From CAZESS01 sp964594625 (GTDB lineage: Archaea; Thermoplasmatota; E2; UBA202; DSCA01): DNA of 11,620 nt. The notes under the pieces are model-generated. The model made no database searches and had not been told where the DNA came from. It saw nothing but the letters and a program-made list of their open reading frames with translations. Shown piece after piece: positions 5,870 through 11,620 of this stretch; the first letter of the stretch is position 1, and each line of letters begins with the position of its first letter. The position numbers and the translations under genes are program-made. Location of the stretch: positions 1 to 11,620 of the forward strand of contig CAZQNC010000038.1 in the NCBI GenBank assembly GCA_964594625.1, given 5' to 3'.

Positions 5870-7243
5870 TCAGCCGTGCCCGTAGCGGTTCAGCGTTTTG
5901 ACGTTCACGAACTCGTGCAGCCCGTACCGGGCGAGCTCCCGGCCGATGCCGCTCTGTTTTATGCCGCCGAAGGGCAGCCGGGGATCTGACTTGGTGATGT
6001 GGTTGACGAACACGCAGCCGGCCTCAATCCGCCGTGCTATCGCCATGCCTCGCTCATCGTCGGCGGTCCACACGCTGCCGCCCAGCCCGAACCGGGTGTC
6101 GTTGGCCAGCTGCACCGCCTCATTCTCGTCTGACACGGTACATATCGGCGCGACGGGCCCGAACACCTCCTCACGGGCGACGCGCATGTCCCGGGTGACA
6201 TCGGCCAGCACCGTCGGCTGGAAGAAAAAGCCAGGGCGGTCAAGCCGCCGGCCGCCGGTGACGACCGTTGCTCCCTGCTCGACGGCAGCCCTGACAAAAC
6301 CCTCCATCTCATGGACCGCCGATTCGTCCACCAGCGGGCCGACCTCGGTCGCCGTGTCCCGCGGGTCGCCCACCCTGAGCCGCTCCATGTGCCCGGACAG
6401 CTGTTCGGTGAACGCCTCCGCCACGTCTTCGTGGACGATGAACCGCTTGGCGGCGATGCAGCTCTGCCCGGTGTTGAGCATCCGGCCCCGCGTCGCCTGC
6501 TCCGCCACAACGTCGACGTCGACGTCGTCGAGCACGACGAACGGGTCGGAGCCCCCCAGCTCCAGCACCATTTTTTTGAGATGCCATCCCGCCTGCCCGG
6601 CCACGGCTCGGCCTGCATCCACGCTCCCCGTCAGCGAGACACCCTGCACCTGCTCGGATGCAATGAGCCGCTCGACGGTGTCATACCCGGCGACAACCGT
6701 CCGGAAGACATCCCCGGGAAACCCGGCCTTCATGAACGCCTGTTCGATGGCGAGCCCGCACCCCGTGCAGACGTTGGCATGCTTCAGCAGCACCGCGTTG
6801 CCCGCCAGGAGCGCGGGGACGGCGCAGCGGAGCGCCTGCCAGAACGGAAAATTCCAGGGCATCACCGTCAGGATGACGCCCAGCGGCTGAAACACCACAC
6901 GGTGCTCAAGACCGTCCGCTTCGACGGCTTCGCCGGCCAGCCACGCCGGGGCGTTGTCCGCGTAGACCTCGGCCATCCAGGCGCATTTCTCTACCTCGGC
7001 CAGCGACTCCCGCAGGGGCTTGCCCATCTCCCGGGTCATCAGCTCCGCATACGCCTGCCTGTTTGCCCGGAGGACGTCGGCCAGCCGCCGCACGTACGGC
7101 ACCCGCTCCTCCACGCTCAGCGTACGCCAGTCCAGGAAAGCGCGGTGCACCCGGGAGGCGACGTCGAGCACCTCTCCCGTCGGCATCTCCTCGTAGGTCT
7201 CGATGGGCTGCCCCGTCGCCGGGTTCACGGTTTCAAACGTCAT
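5870..7243 (-). CDS. NAD(P)-dependent aldehyde dehydrogenase, succinate-semialdehyde dehydrogenase-like
   Basis: Oxidises an aldehyde to its acid using NAD(P)+. From the ATG at 7243 it has 457 residues, normal for the compact semialdehyde dehydrogenase group. It opens with 'NPATGQPI' and carries PWNFP (catalytic Asn131), Lys154 in 'VLLKHA', the 'LTGS' cofactor strand (204-207), general base Glu228 in 'LELGG', nucleophile Cys262 in 'NTGQSC', and a late 'EEVFGP'. Similarity is closest to succinate-semialdehyde dehydrogenase-like enzymes, but the substrate cannot be fixed from sequence. Start choice: an in-frame ATG at 7261 would add six residues, but the 7243 start has GGTGGA 4 nt upstream, and the TATA-like box near 7279 predicts transcription from about 7253, downstream of 7261. 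It is the first gene of a two-gene unit with the FAD oxidoreductase, which might recycle its NAD(P)H; that pairing is inference. Confidence 0.9.
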   Translation of the reverse strand: MTFETVNPATGQPIETYEEMPTGEVLDVASRVHRAFLDWRTLSVEERVPYVRRLADVLRANRQAYAELMTREMGKPLRESLAEVEKCAWMAEVYADNAPAWLAGEAVEADGLEHRVVFQPLGVILTVMPWNFPFWQALRCAVPALLAGNAVLLKHANVCTGCGLAIEQAFMKAGFPGDVFRTVVAGYDTVERLIASEQVQGVSLTGSVDAGRAVAGQAGWHLKKMVLELGGSDPFVVLDDVDVDVVAEQATRGRMLNTGQSCIAAKRFIVHEDVAEAFTEQLSGHMERLRVGDPRDTATEVGPLVDESAVHEMEGFVRAAVEQGATVVTGGRRLDRPGFFFQPTVLADVTRDMRVAREEVFGPVAPICTVSDENEAVQLANDTRFGLGGSVWTADDERGMAIARRIEAGCVFVNHITKSDPRLPFGGIKQSGIGRELARYGLHEFVNVKTLNRYGHG

Positions 7244-7274
7244 GGTTCCACCGTTCTCCATATCGGGCCGCCGT

Positions 7275-7284
7275 CATTTAATGG
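7275..7284 (-). promoter_or_regulatory. TATA-like box for the aldehyde dehydrogenase/FAD oxidoreductase unit
   Basis: On the minus strand this reads CCATTAAATG, about 36 nt before the ATG at 7243, predicting a short leader that contains the GGTGGA ribosome-binding site (7248-7253). It forms a divergent promoter region with the TATA box at 7317-7325. Confidence 0.4.
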
Positions 7285-7316
7285 TTTGTCTTCTCCACAC
7301 CGGCGGTGAACCAAGC

Positions 7317-7325
7317 GTTATATAC
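7317..7325 (+). promoter_or_regulatory. TATA box for the 122-aa hypothetical gene
   Basis: GTTATATAC is a strong archaeal TATA match, centred about 40 nt before the ATG at 7361. Expected initiation near 7346 leaves a leader of roughly 15 nt carrying GGAGGG (7347-7352), 8 nt from the start codon. Unlike several other genes here, this one therefore appears to use a Shine-Dalgarno leader. Confidence 0.55.
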
Positions 7326-7326
7326 G

Positions 7327-7357
7327 CCCTGCAGGATGTAGAAAACGGAGGGCAGGG
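7327..7357. repeat. Inverted repeat CCCTGC/GCAGGG between the TATA box and start codon
   Basis: CCCTGC (7327-7332) and GCAGGG (7352-7357) form an imperfectly spaced inverted repeat that brackets the predicted transcription start and partly covers the ribosome-binding site of the 7361 gene. Related GCCCTG/CAGGGC copies lie at 7732-7737 and 7789-7794, flanking the next promoter. The position would suit a regulator-binding site, but six-base matches can arise by chance. Confidence 0.3.
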
Positions 7358-7360
7358 TTT

Positions 7361-7729
7361 ATGGCGCATACAGGTCCCTTTTCCCATCTGCTGGCCAGAG
7401 GCCACGTGCGGCAGGGCAGCACACCCCCGGAGCAGGAATGGACGGAGCGAGAGGTATACCGGGCGCGCACCAGCGACGCGTCGTTTGCATCGTTTGACGA
7501 GCTCTGCGAGACATGCGGAGAGGTACATAGAAACCCCTACGAGGGCAGCCCCCACTATGTCACCATGAAGGTGCCCGTCCGTGTCGCCACCAACTGGGCC
7601 CGCCACCACGGCATCGCGGTGGAGGTGGAACAGCGGATGGCATATGTCCACAAAAAAGCCGGGAGGCCGGACCGCGTCCAGCTCGTTCCCTACACGGACT
7701 GGATGACCATCCGGACGATAGGACCATAG
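7361..7729 (+). CDS. Hypothetical protein, 122 aa
   Basis: I do not recognise this protein. It is soluble-looking, with no signal peptide or membrane span. It has one CxxC with a nearby His (C49, C52, H56 in 'CETCGEVH'), which could contribute to a metal site or disulfide. The region after residue 64 is rich in alternating hydrophobic and basic residues ('VTMKVPVRVATNWARHH', then 'VQLVPYTDWMTIRTI') and looks beta-rich. The coding case rests on a good TATA box, a GGAGGG ribosome-binding site at 8 nt and codon use like its neighbours. It is divergent from the aldehyde dehydrogenase and separated from the HD gene by 78 nt with its own promoter, so it is probably monocistronic. Confidence 0.65.
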   Translation: MAHTGPFSHLLARGHVRQGSTPPEQEWTEREVYRARTSDASFASFDELCETCGEVHRNPYEGSPHYVTMKVPVRVATNWARHHGIAVEVEQRMAYVHKKAGRPDRVQLVPYTDWMTIRTIGP

Positions 7730-7775
7730 AAGCCCTGCCCGGATGACACGTCGAATGCCTCTCCGGGGCCAATAC

Positions 7776-7788
7776 TTTTTAATATTTT
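7776..7788 (+). promoter_or_regulatory. TATA-like box for the HD/CitD-CitE/MBL operon
   Basis: TTTTTAATATTTT is the most AT-rich stretch in this part of the window. Its centre (about 7782) is 26 nt before the ATG at 7808, predicting a leaderless transcript. No Shine-Dalgarno is seen before 7808. The hairpin-capable pair CCCGG (7738-7742) and CCGGG (7763-7767) lies just upstream and could help end transcription from the 7361 gene. Confidence 0.5.
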
Positions 7789-7807
7789 CAGGGCATTTTG
7801 ATGGCCA

Positions 7808-8314
7808 ATGACATCGATGGAAAAAGTCTTTCCGTTGCTCGGAGACATAAAAGATGAGGAACTGCGCGGCAAGGTCGCCGAATGCTGGCAGCTGGCCATG
7901 AAGCGCGGCGGCTGGGACAGCCTTGAGGATATCCCGTTTACGCTGCTGCTGCCGGATGCGGGCGAGTTCACCGGCCACGTCAACCGCGTGACCGCGATGG
8001 CTGCCGCCGTCGCCGGGGAGCGCGACGACATCGACATGGACGTGCTCATCGCCGGGGCGCTGCTGCACGACGTGGGCAAGCTCCTGGAATACGAACGCGT
8101 CGACGGCCAGGTGCAGAAATCACCGATGGGCCATATCATCCGGCATCCGGTGAGCGGCGCCGCCCTGGCCACCGAGACCGGCCTGCCCGACAGCGTGGTG
8201 AGCATCATCGCCGCGCATTCCAAGGAGGGCGAGTTCGTGGAGCGCATCCCGGAGGCCGTGGTGGTGCATCACTGCGATTTCATCGACTTCCACATCGCGA
8301 AGGGGAAACGATGA
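7808..8314 (+). CDS. HD-domain phosphohydrolase
   Basis: The 168-aa protein consists mostly of an HD domain, a metal-dependent phosphohydrolase fold that acts on nucleotides or other phosphoesters. Metal-site residues visible in order are H57 ('FTGHVNRV'), H87-D88 in 'LLHDVGK', H113 in 'IRHPVSG', H137 in 'AAHSKEG', and H154/H155 with D157 in 'VVHHCDFID'. The extra histidines between HD and the final Asp resemble HD proteins that bind two or more metals. No other domain is present, so the substrate cannot be inferred. ATG at 7808 fits the upstream TATA box; an ATG three codons later (7817) is the alternative. The stop overlaps the next start (ATGA, 8311-8314), so its product is probably made in step with the CitD-CitE fusion. 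Confidence 0.85.
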   Translation: MTSMEKVFPLLGDIKDEELRGKVAECWQLAMKRGGWDSLEDIPFTLLLPDAGEFTGHVNRVTAMAAAVAGERDDIDMDVLIAGALLHDVGKLLEYERVDGQVQKSPMGHIIRHPVSGAALATETGLPDSVVSIIAAHSKEGEFVERIPEAVVVHHCDFIDFHIAKGKR

Positions 8315-9426
8315 TCAGGGGGGAGGGCGAGGCCGGCACCGAGAACAAGCGCGACTGCCATGTCATGGTGCAGGAGGGCTCGGGCGTCGAGATTGAGAGC
8401 AAGTATGCGGGCATGTTCGGCGACCACGTCAAAGCGCTGGTACAGCGCCGTCTCGACGAGCTGGATACCGATGCGATGGTGGCCATCGAGGAGCGGGGCT
8501 GCTACGACTACGTTGTCCTGGCGCGGCTGGAGGCGGCGCTCCGTCGGAGCGGTGTGGAGCAGCTGTCCGACGAGATGGCTGAGCGTTCGATGCCGTTGCG
8601 GGAGCTGCGGCGGAGCCGGATGTATGTGCCGGGTAACAATCCCAGGATGCTGAACAAGGCCGGCATGTATGGTGCCGACTGTCTCATATTGGACCTTGAG
8701 GACTCCGTCGCCGTTGACCATAAGCTTGACGCCCGTTATCTTGTCAAAAATGCATTGCAGCAGCTCGATTTCGGCGGGGCTGAGCTCTGGGTGCGCATCA
8801 ACAAGATGTCGGCGAAGGAGGACATCTCCGTCGTCAAATACGGCAGTCCGCATGGGATCTGTCTGCCGAAGGCCGAGGACCCGGAGGACATCGTTATCCT
8901 GGAGAACATGCTGGAGGAGGAGGGCCTGGATGCGGCGATTATGCCCATCGTGGAGACCGCTAGGGGCATTCGGAACGTGGAGGCCATTGCCGGGGCGAGC
9001 GACGCCGTTGTCGCGCTGGCCTTTGGCGCCGAGGATTTTTCCGCCGACGTGTGCGGCAGGCGGGCGTGGAACGCGCTGCTGTATCCCCGCAGCCGGCTGG
9101 TGGTGGCCGCCCGTTCCCAGGGCGTGCAGCCGTTGGACACCGTCTACGCCGATGTCAACGATATGGAGGGTCTGCGGGAGGAGACCATGGCCGTCATCGA
9201 GATGGGGTTCGACGGCAAGGGCGCCATCCATCCCGGCCAGCTGCCGGTTATCCATGACTGTTTTACCCCCGACGATGCTGAGGTGGAGGCGGCCCGGGAG
9301 ATCATCGCCGCCGTCGAGAAGGCCCGGCGGAAGGGACTGGGGAGCGCGTCGCTCCACGGCAAGATGATCGATCTGCCGGTTGAGAAGCGAGCCCGGCGCA
9401 TCCTCCGGCGGGCCGGCGTCGAGTAA
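8311..9426 (+). CDS. CitD-CitE fusion: citrate lyase acyl-carrier-like domain joined to a citrate lyase beta-subunit-like domain
   Basis: The 371-aa protein joins two parts normally encoded separately. Residues about 7-80 match the citrate lyase gamma subunit (CitD): an 'AGT' start, 'HVMVQEGSGVEIE' and a 'LARLEAAL' end. Residues about 95-371 match CitE (HpcH/HpaI aldolase family): 'RSRMYVPGNNP' (102-111), DLEDSV (128-133), 'WVRIN' (160-164), 'PIVETARGI' (212-220, with Glu215 likely a Mg ligand), 'FGAEDFSAD' (238-246, with Asp242 likely a Mg ligand) and 'GKGAIHPGQ' (302-310). CitE cleaves citryl-CoA-like thioesters; CitD carries the CoA-derived prosthetic group on a serine near residue 14. Here the stretch between 'AGT' and 'VMV' is ENKRDCH, with no serine and two extra residues, so normal prosthetic-group attachment looks impossible. 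No citF, citC, citX or citG lies in the window. It may act on free CoA thioesters or another substrate. It overlaps both neighbours (ATGA upstream, TAATG downstream). Confidence 0.85.
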   Translation: MIRGEGEAGTENKRDCHVMVQEGSGVEIESKYAGMFGDHVKALVQRRLDELDTDAMVAIEERGCYDYVVLARLEAALRRSGVEQLSDEMAERSMPLRELRRSRMYVPGNNPRMLNKAGMYGADCLILDLEDSVAVDHKLDARYLVKNALQQLDFGGAELWVRINKMSAKEDISVVKYGSPHGICLPKAEDPEDIVILENMLEEEGLDAAIMPIVETARGIRNVEAIAGASDAVVALAFGAEDFSADVCGRRAWNALLYPRSRLVVAARSQGVQPLDTVYADVNDMEGLREETMAVIEMGFDGKGAIHPGQLPVIHDCFTPDDAEVEAAREIIAAVEKARRKGLGSASLHGKMIDLPVEKRARRILRRAGVE

Positions 9427-10091
9427 TGTATATGCAGCTCACCATCGTATACGACAACACGGTGTACCTGGGCAGACAGGGCTTGGCGTCGCGGTGGGGT
9501 TTTTCCTGTCTCGTGGAAACTGGAAGGCGGCGTATTCTCTTTGATACGGGCGGCGACGGCGACGTCCTGCTGGACAACATGGCCGTGCTCGATGTGCAGC
9601 CGGAAACAATCGATACCATCGTTATCTCGCATGAACACTGGGATCATGCAGGCGGGCTGCCCGTGCTGCTTGAGCGAAAGCCCGACGTCCGGGTGTACCG
9701 GCTGAAAATGTCACGGGCGGCGGACACCGTTGTCGTGGACGAGCCCTGCCGCGTTGCCGACGGCGTGTACAGCACCGGCCGGCTGCCGGGGATGCCGGTC
9801 GACGAGCAGTCGCTGGTGCTGCAGGGCGGCGACGGATGGTACGTCCTGGCTGGCTGCTCCCATCCCGGCGTCGCCGCCATTTTGAAGGCGGCCGGGGAGC
9901 ACGGCCACGTAGCGGGCGTCATCGGCGGACTGCACGGCTTCGACAGGTACGGGCTGCTCGACGACATGATGCTGGTCTGCCCCACGCATTGCACCCGGCA
10001 TGTCGACGAGATACGGGAGCGCTTCCCCGACCGGTACATGGCGGGCGGCGTCGGCCGGGTCATCCATCTGGAGCCGGGAGCCAACGTTTAA
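9426..10091 (+). CDS. Metallo-beta-lactamase-fold hydrolase
   Basis: The 221-aa protein carries the fold's metal motif: Asp40 in 'ILFDTGG', HxHxDH at 69-74 ('SHEHWDHAGG'), His146 in 'AGCSHPG', and later His170 ('GGLHGF') and His188 ('CPTHCT'). The arrangement resembles the archaeal/bacterial group related to the 7,8-dihydropterin-6-methyl-4-(beta-D-ribofuranosyl)aminobenzene 5'-phosphate synthase family (COG1237), which is inference from motif order. The substrate is unknown; the fold covers thioester, phosphodiester and ester hydrolysis. Given the CoA-ester-type neighbour, thioester hydrolysis is an attractive but unproven idea. ATG at 9426 overlaps the previous stop by one base (TAATG); a second ATG two codons later is an alternative start. 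It is the last gene of the three-gene unit. Confidence 0.85.
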   Translation: MYMQLTIVYDNTVYLGRQGLASRWGFSCLVETGRRRILFDTGGDGDVLLDNMAVLDVQPETIDTIVISHEHWDHAGGLPVLLERKPDVRVYRLKMSRAADTVVVDEPCRVADGVYSTGRLPGMPVDEQSLVLQGGDGWYVLAGCSHPGVAAILKAAGEHGHVAGVIGGLHGFDRYGLLDDMMLVCPTHCTRHVDEIRERFPDRYMAGGVGRVIHLEPGANV

Positions 10092-10094
10092 ATA
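10087..10094 (+). promoter_or_regulatory. TATA box for the slipin gene
   Basis: TTTAAATA overlaps the stop codon of the MBL gene and is centred about 25 nt before the ATG at 10116, predicting a leaderless mRNA. An out-of-frame ATG at 10106 would lie just upstream of the expected transcription start. Confidence 0.55.
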
Positions 10095-10115
10095 CACTTT
10101 TATCCATGTATCACT

Positions 10116-10880
10116 ATGATTATCCCGCTTCCCGTCCTGGCGCTGCTGGTTCTGGTTGTCATCGTCATCCTGGCGTCGGCCATCAAGATCGTCAGGGAAT
10201 ACGAGCGCGGCGTGATTTTCCGCCTCGGCCGGCTGCTGGGCGCCAAGGGCCCCGGCATCTTTTTCATCATCCCGATTTTTGACAACATGATCAAGGTGGA
10301 CCTCCGGGAGCACGTGCTCGACGTCCCGGCGCAGGAGGCCATCACGTCGGACAACGTCCCCGTCCGGGTCAACGCGGTCGTCTACTTCCGGGTGATGAAC
10401 CCCGAGGATGCCGTGGTGCGCATCCAGAACTACATGCAGGGCACCCAGCAGATGGCGCAGACCACGCTGCGGAGCATCATCGGCCAGGCGGAGCTCGACG
10501 GCATACTCAAGGAGCGCGACCGGATAAACCAGCGCCTGCAGAGCATCCTGGACGAGGCAACCGACGAATGGGGGGTCAAGGTCACCGCCGTTGAGATAAA
10601 AGATGTCGAGATACCGGAGTCCATGCAGCGGGCCATGGCCAAGGCCGCGGAGTCGGAGCGCGCCCGTCGGGCTCGCATCATCGCCGCGGAGGGCGAGCTT
10701 CAGGCGTCGGAAAAACTGGCGGAGGCCGCCCGCGTGATATCTCATGAGGAGGGCGGCTTGCAGCTGCGCTTTCTGCAGACGGCGTCGGACATGGCCGAGG
10801 AGAAAAACACGACGACGATTATCCTGCCCCTCCCGGTGGAGCTCCTCCGGTTTTTTGAGAGTAAAAGCAAGAAGGAATGA
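10116..10880 (+). CDS. Slipin / stomatin-like SPFH-domain membrane protein
   Basis: The 254-aa protein begins with a single hydrophobic segment (about 3-23) and continues with 'IVREYERGVIFRLGRLLGAKGPG' (25-47), the classic opening of stomatin/slipin proteins. The SPFH domain then runs to about 180 ('VDLREHVLDVPAQEAITSDNV', 'VYFRV', 'LDGILKERDRIN', 'WGVKVTAVEIKDVEIPESMQ' spread across 61-171). A charged alpha-helical/coiled-coil stretch (about 172-212) and a conserved 'TTTIILPLPVELL' tail (232-244) follow. Such proteins oligomerise at the inner face of the membrane and organise membrane microdomains or proteases. In many archaea a slipin is paired with an NfeD-type serine protease; none is adjacent here, since the next gene is convergent and unrelated. 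Length and all motifs are typical, so it appears intact. Confidence 0.93.
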   Translation: MIIPLPVLALLVLVVIVILASAIKIVREYERGVIFRLGRLLGAKGPGIFFIIPIFDNMIKVDLREHVLDVPAQEAITSDNVPVRVNAVVYFRVMNPEDAVVRIQNYMQGTQQMAQTTLRSIIGQAELDGILKERDRINQRLQSILDEATDEWGVKVTAVEIKDVEIPESMQRAMAKAAESERARRARIIAAEGELQASEKLAEAARVISHEEGGLQLRFLQTASDMAEEKNTTTIILPLPVELLRFFESKSKKE

Positions 10881-10882
10881 GG

Positions 10883-10900
10883 CGCCGTCGGACAGCGGCG
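10883..10900. terminator. Hairpin between convergent genes, candidate bidirectional terminator
   Basis: CGCCG (10883-10887) and CGGCG (10896-10900) form a 5-bp GC stem with an 8-nt loop in the 23-nt gap between the slipin stop and the stop of the opposite-strand membrane protein gene. On the plus strand it is followed by TTCTT. The stem is short and the T-tract weak, so this is tentative. Confidence 0.3.
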
Positions 10901-10903
10901 TTC

Positions 10904-11569
10904 TTATGGCAGGAGTGCGAACGAGGCAGCGGCCAGGATGGCGCAGGCTCCCATGGCGGCGTAGTGCCCGGCCGGGCTGTACGAACGCTGGAGCATTTTT
11001 TTGTCGTGGGATTGGAGCAGCAGCAGCGGTATCGTCAGCGCGGCTACGGCCATCGTGGTGGACAGGAGATGCCACAGGGTGAACGGCAGGGCCATGGTGT
11101 AGCAGGTTGCCAGGCCTGCAGTGCTATGAGGATACCAGCCGAGCCAGCAGCCCAGGTTGGTCCATGCGTCGTAGAGCAATACGCTGCCGACGCCCATGCC
11201 GGCGATGCCCAGCGGTGAATGTGTCAGGCCGTGCCGCCGGGCCGTGGCGCCGAGCAGGCCGATGAACGCGAAGCCCGTCCAGGTGAACAGGAAGATGGAT
11301 GTGTTGCCGTAGTACAGGTCGGTGATGGCCATGACCGCCAGGGGGACGACGAGGCTGTACAGGCTGCCGAGCAGGATGCCGCTGAACAGGGCCACGGCTG
11401 CGACGACGAAGAACATGTCGAGCATGAACACGGGCTGGGTGATGCCGTTGAGGGTCATGGTTGCGTGCGGGGCGTGCGGGAGCATCTGGCTGAGCAGGAT
11501 GCGGCCGATGACGCCGGCGGCGATGAGCAGGCCGGCGGCCAGCAGCTGTTTTCTGGTGTCCTGGGTCAT
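10904..11569 (-). CDS. Polytopic membrane protein, DUF6580-like
   Basis: The 221-aa protein has about five or six hydrophobic segments (near 8-28, 48-68, 70-84, 92-110, 154-186 and 203-221). The opening 'AAGVIGRILLSQMLPHAP' and the later 'AVALFSGILLGSLYSLVVPLAVMAITDLYYG' resemble DUF6580 membrane proteins, which look similar to the substrate-binding (S) components of ECF vitamin/metal transporters. No ECF ATPase or T-component is in the window, so transport is conjecture. The ATG at 11569 has a good GGAGG ribosome-binding site (11576-11580 on the minus strand) 6 nt upstream and a TATA-like box behind it. It converges on the slipin gene with a 23-nt gap. Confidence 0.7.
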   Translation of the reverse strand: MTQDTRKQLLAAGLLIAAGVIGRILLSQMLPHAPHATMTLNGITQPVFMLDMFFVVAAVALFSGILLGSLYSLVVPLAVMAITDLYYGNTSIFLFTWTGFAFIGLLGATARRHGLTHSPLGIAGMGVGSVLLYDAWTNLGCWLGWYPHSTAGLATCYTMALPFTLWHLLSTTMAVAALTIPLLLLQSHDKKMLQRSYSPAGHYAAMGACAILAAASFALLP

Positions 11570-11599
11570 GTGGTTCCTCCGTGGTTAAAGCTCATGAGC

Positions 11600-11607
11600 A
11601 TATTAAA
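11600..11607 (-). promoter_or_regulatory. TATA-like box for the DUF6580-like gene
   Basis: On the minus strand it reads TTTAATAT, about 34 nt before the ATG at 11569, predicting initiation close to 11578 and a very short leader beginning near the GGAGG site. A 10-bp perfect palindrome, GCTCATGAGC (11590-11599), lies between box and start and could be an operator. Confidence 0.45.
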
Positions 11608-11620
11608 GGTTAACTGTACC

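Noticed and set aside
7244..7261. Six-codon extension of the aldehyde dehydrogenase from an ATG at 7261
   Set aside because: It lies upstream of the predicted transcription start, and the 7243 ATG has its own ribosome-binding site. It cannot be fully excluded without start mapping.
5898..7309. Long plus-strand open frames opposite the aldehyde dehydrogenase
   Set aside because: The minus strand encodes a complete aldehyde dehydrogenase with all catalytic residues; the opposite frames are Ser/Thr/Pro/Arg-rich artefacts and have no promoter.
7730..7807. Possible small RNA or tRNA in the 78-nt gap before the HD gene
   Set aside because: No cloverleaf or conserved tRNA boxes are present; the gap is explained by a short inverted repeat and the TATA-like promoter.
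8269..9357. Minus-strand open frame (362 codons) opposite the CitD-CitE gene
   Set aside because: The plus strand is clearly coding. The antisense translation is His/Leu/Asp-rich, typical of a complementary shadow frame.
9711..11075. Long minus-strand open frame (454 codons) opposite the MBL and slipin genes
   Set aside because: It is a shadow of high-GC coding DNA: the plus strand encodes two well-recognised proteins with intact motifs, while the minus-strand translation is low-complexity and matches nothing.

Overview
The window reads as archaeal chromosome, probably from a euryarchaeote or Thermoplasmatota-like lineage. The assignment rests on several things seen in the sequence. AT-rich TATA-like boxes sit about 25 bp upstream of start codons in otherwise GC-rich DNA. 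There is a surface protein of a style common in archaea, with dense N-glycosylation sequons. There is also an archaeal-type stomatin (slipin) and archaeal-style orotate-pathway enzymes. Finer placement is not supported, and bacterial-type tRNA-modification genes show that some content may have been exchanged with bacteria.

Layout. (1) 3-713 is the C-terminal end of a secreted or surface protein with two tandem domains, followed by a T-rich terminator. (2) 781-4831 is a tightly packed five-gene plus-strand unit: a zinc-ribbon/acidic-linker protein, queA, a bacterial-type tgt, an orotidine-5'-phosphate decarboxylase-family protein and an orotate phosphoribosyltransferase-family protein. Spacings are 6 nt, a 13-nt overlap, an 11-nt overlap and 4 nt. 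(3) 7243-4812 on the minus strand is an aldehyde dehydrogenase followed, 2 nt later, by an FSP1/NDH-2-like flavoprotein. The flavoprotein runs 20 nt into the end of the orotate phosphoribosyltransferase gene. (4) 7361-7729 is an unrecognised 122-aa protein transcribed divergently from the dehydrogenase. (5) 7808-10091 is a three-gene unit with overlapping stops and starts: an HD-domain phosphohydrolase, a CitD-CitE fusion and a metallo-beta-lactamase-fold hydrolase. (6) 10116-10880 is a slipin/SPFH protein, convergent with (7) a polytopic membrane protein at 11569-10904.

How genes may work together. TGT exchanges guanine for preQ1 in tRNA and QueA builds epoxyqueuosine from it, so the pair makes two consecutive steps of queuosine synthesis. 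Sharing a unit with two divergent orotate-pathway homologues suggests either ordinary UMP synthesis riding in the same transcript or a related base/ribose-phosphate chemistry. The CitD-CitE fusion lacks the serine that carries the citrate lyase prosthetic group and has no other citrate lyase genes beside it. It is therefore probably not a classical citrate lyase.

The most promising items to follow up are the Ser-less CitD-CitE fusion in an HD/MBL operon, and the queA-tgt-pyrF-like-pyrE-like cluster in which both pyr homologues have altered active-site motifs. No tRNA, rRNA, CRISPR array, insertion sequence or integrase was seen.
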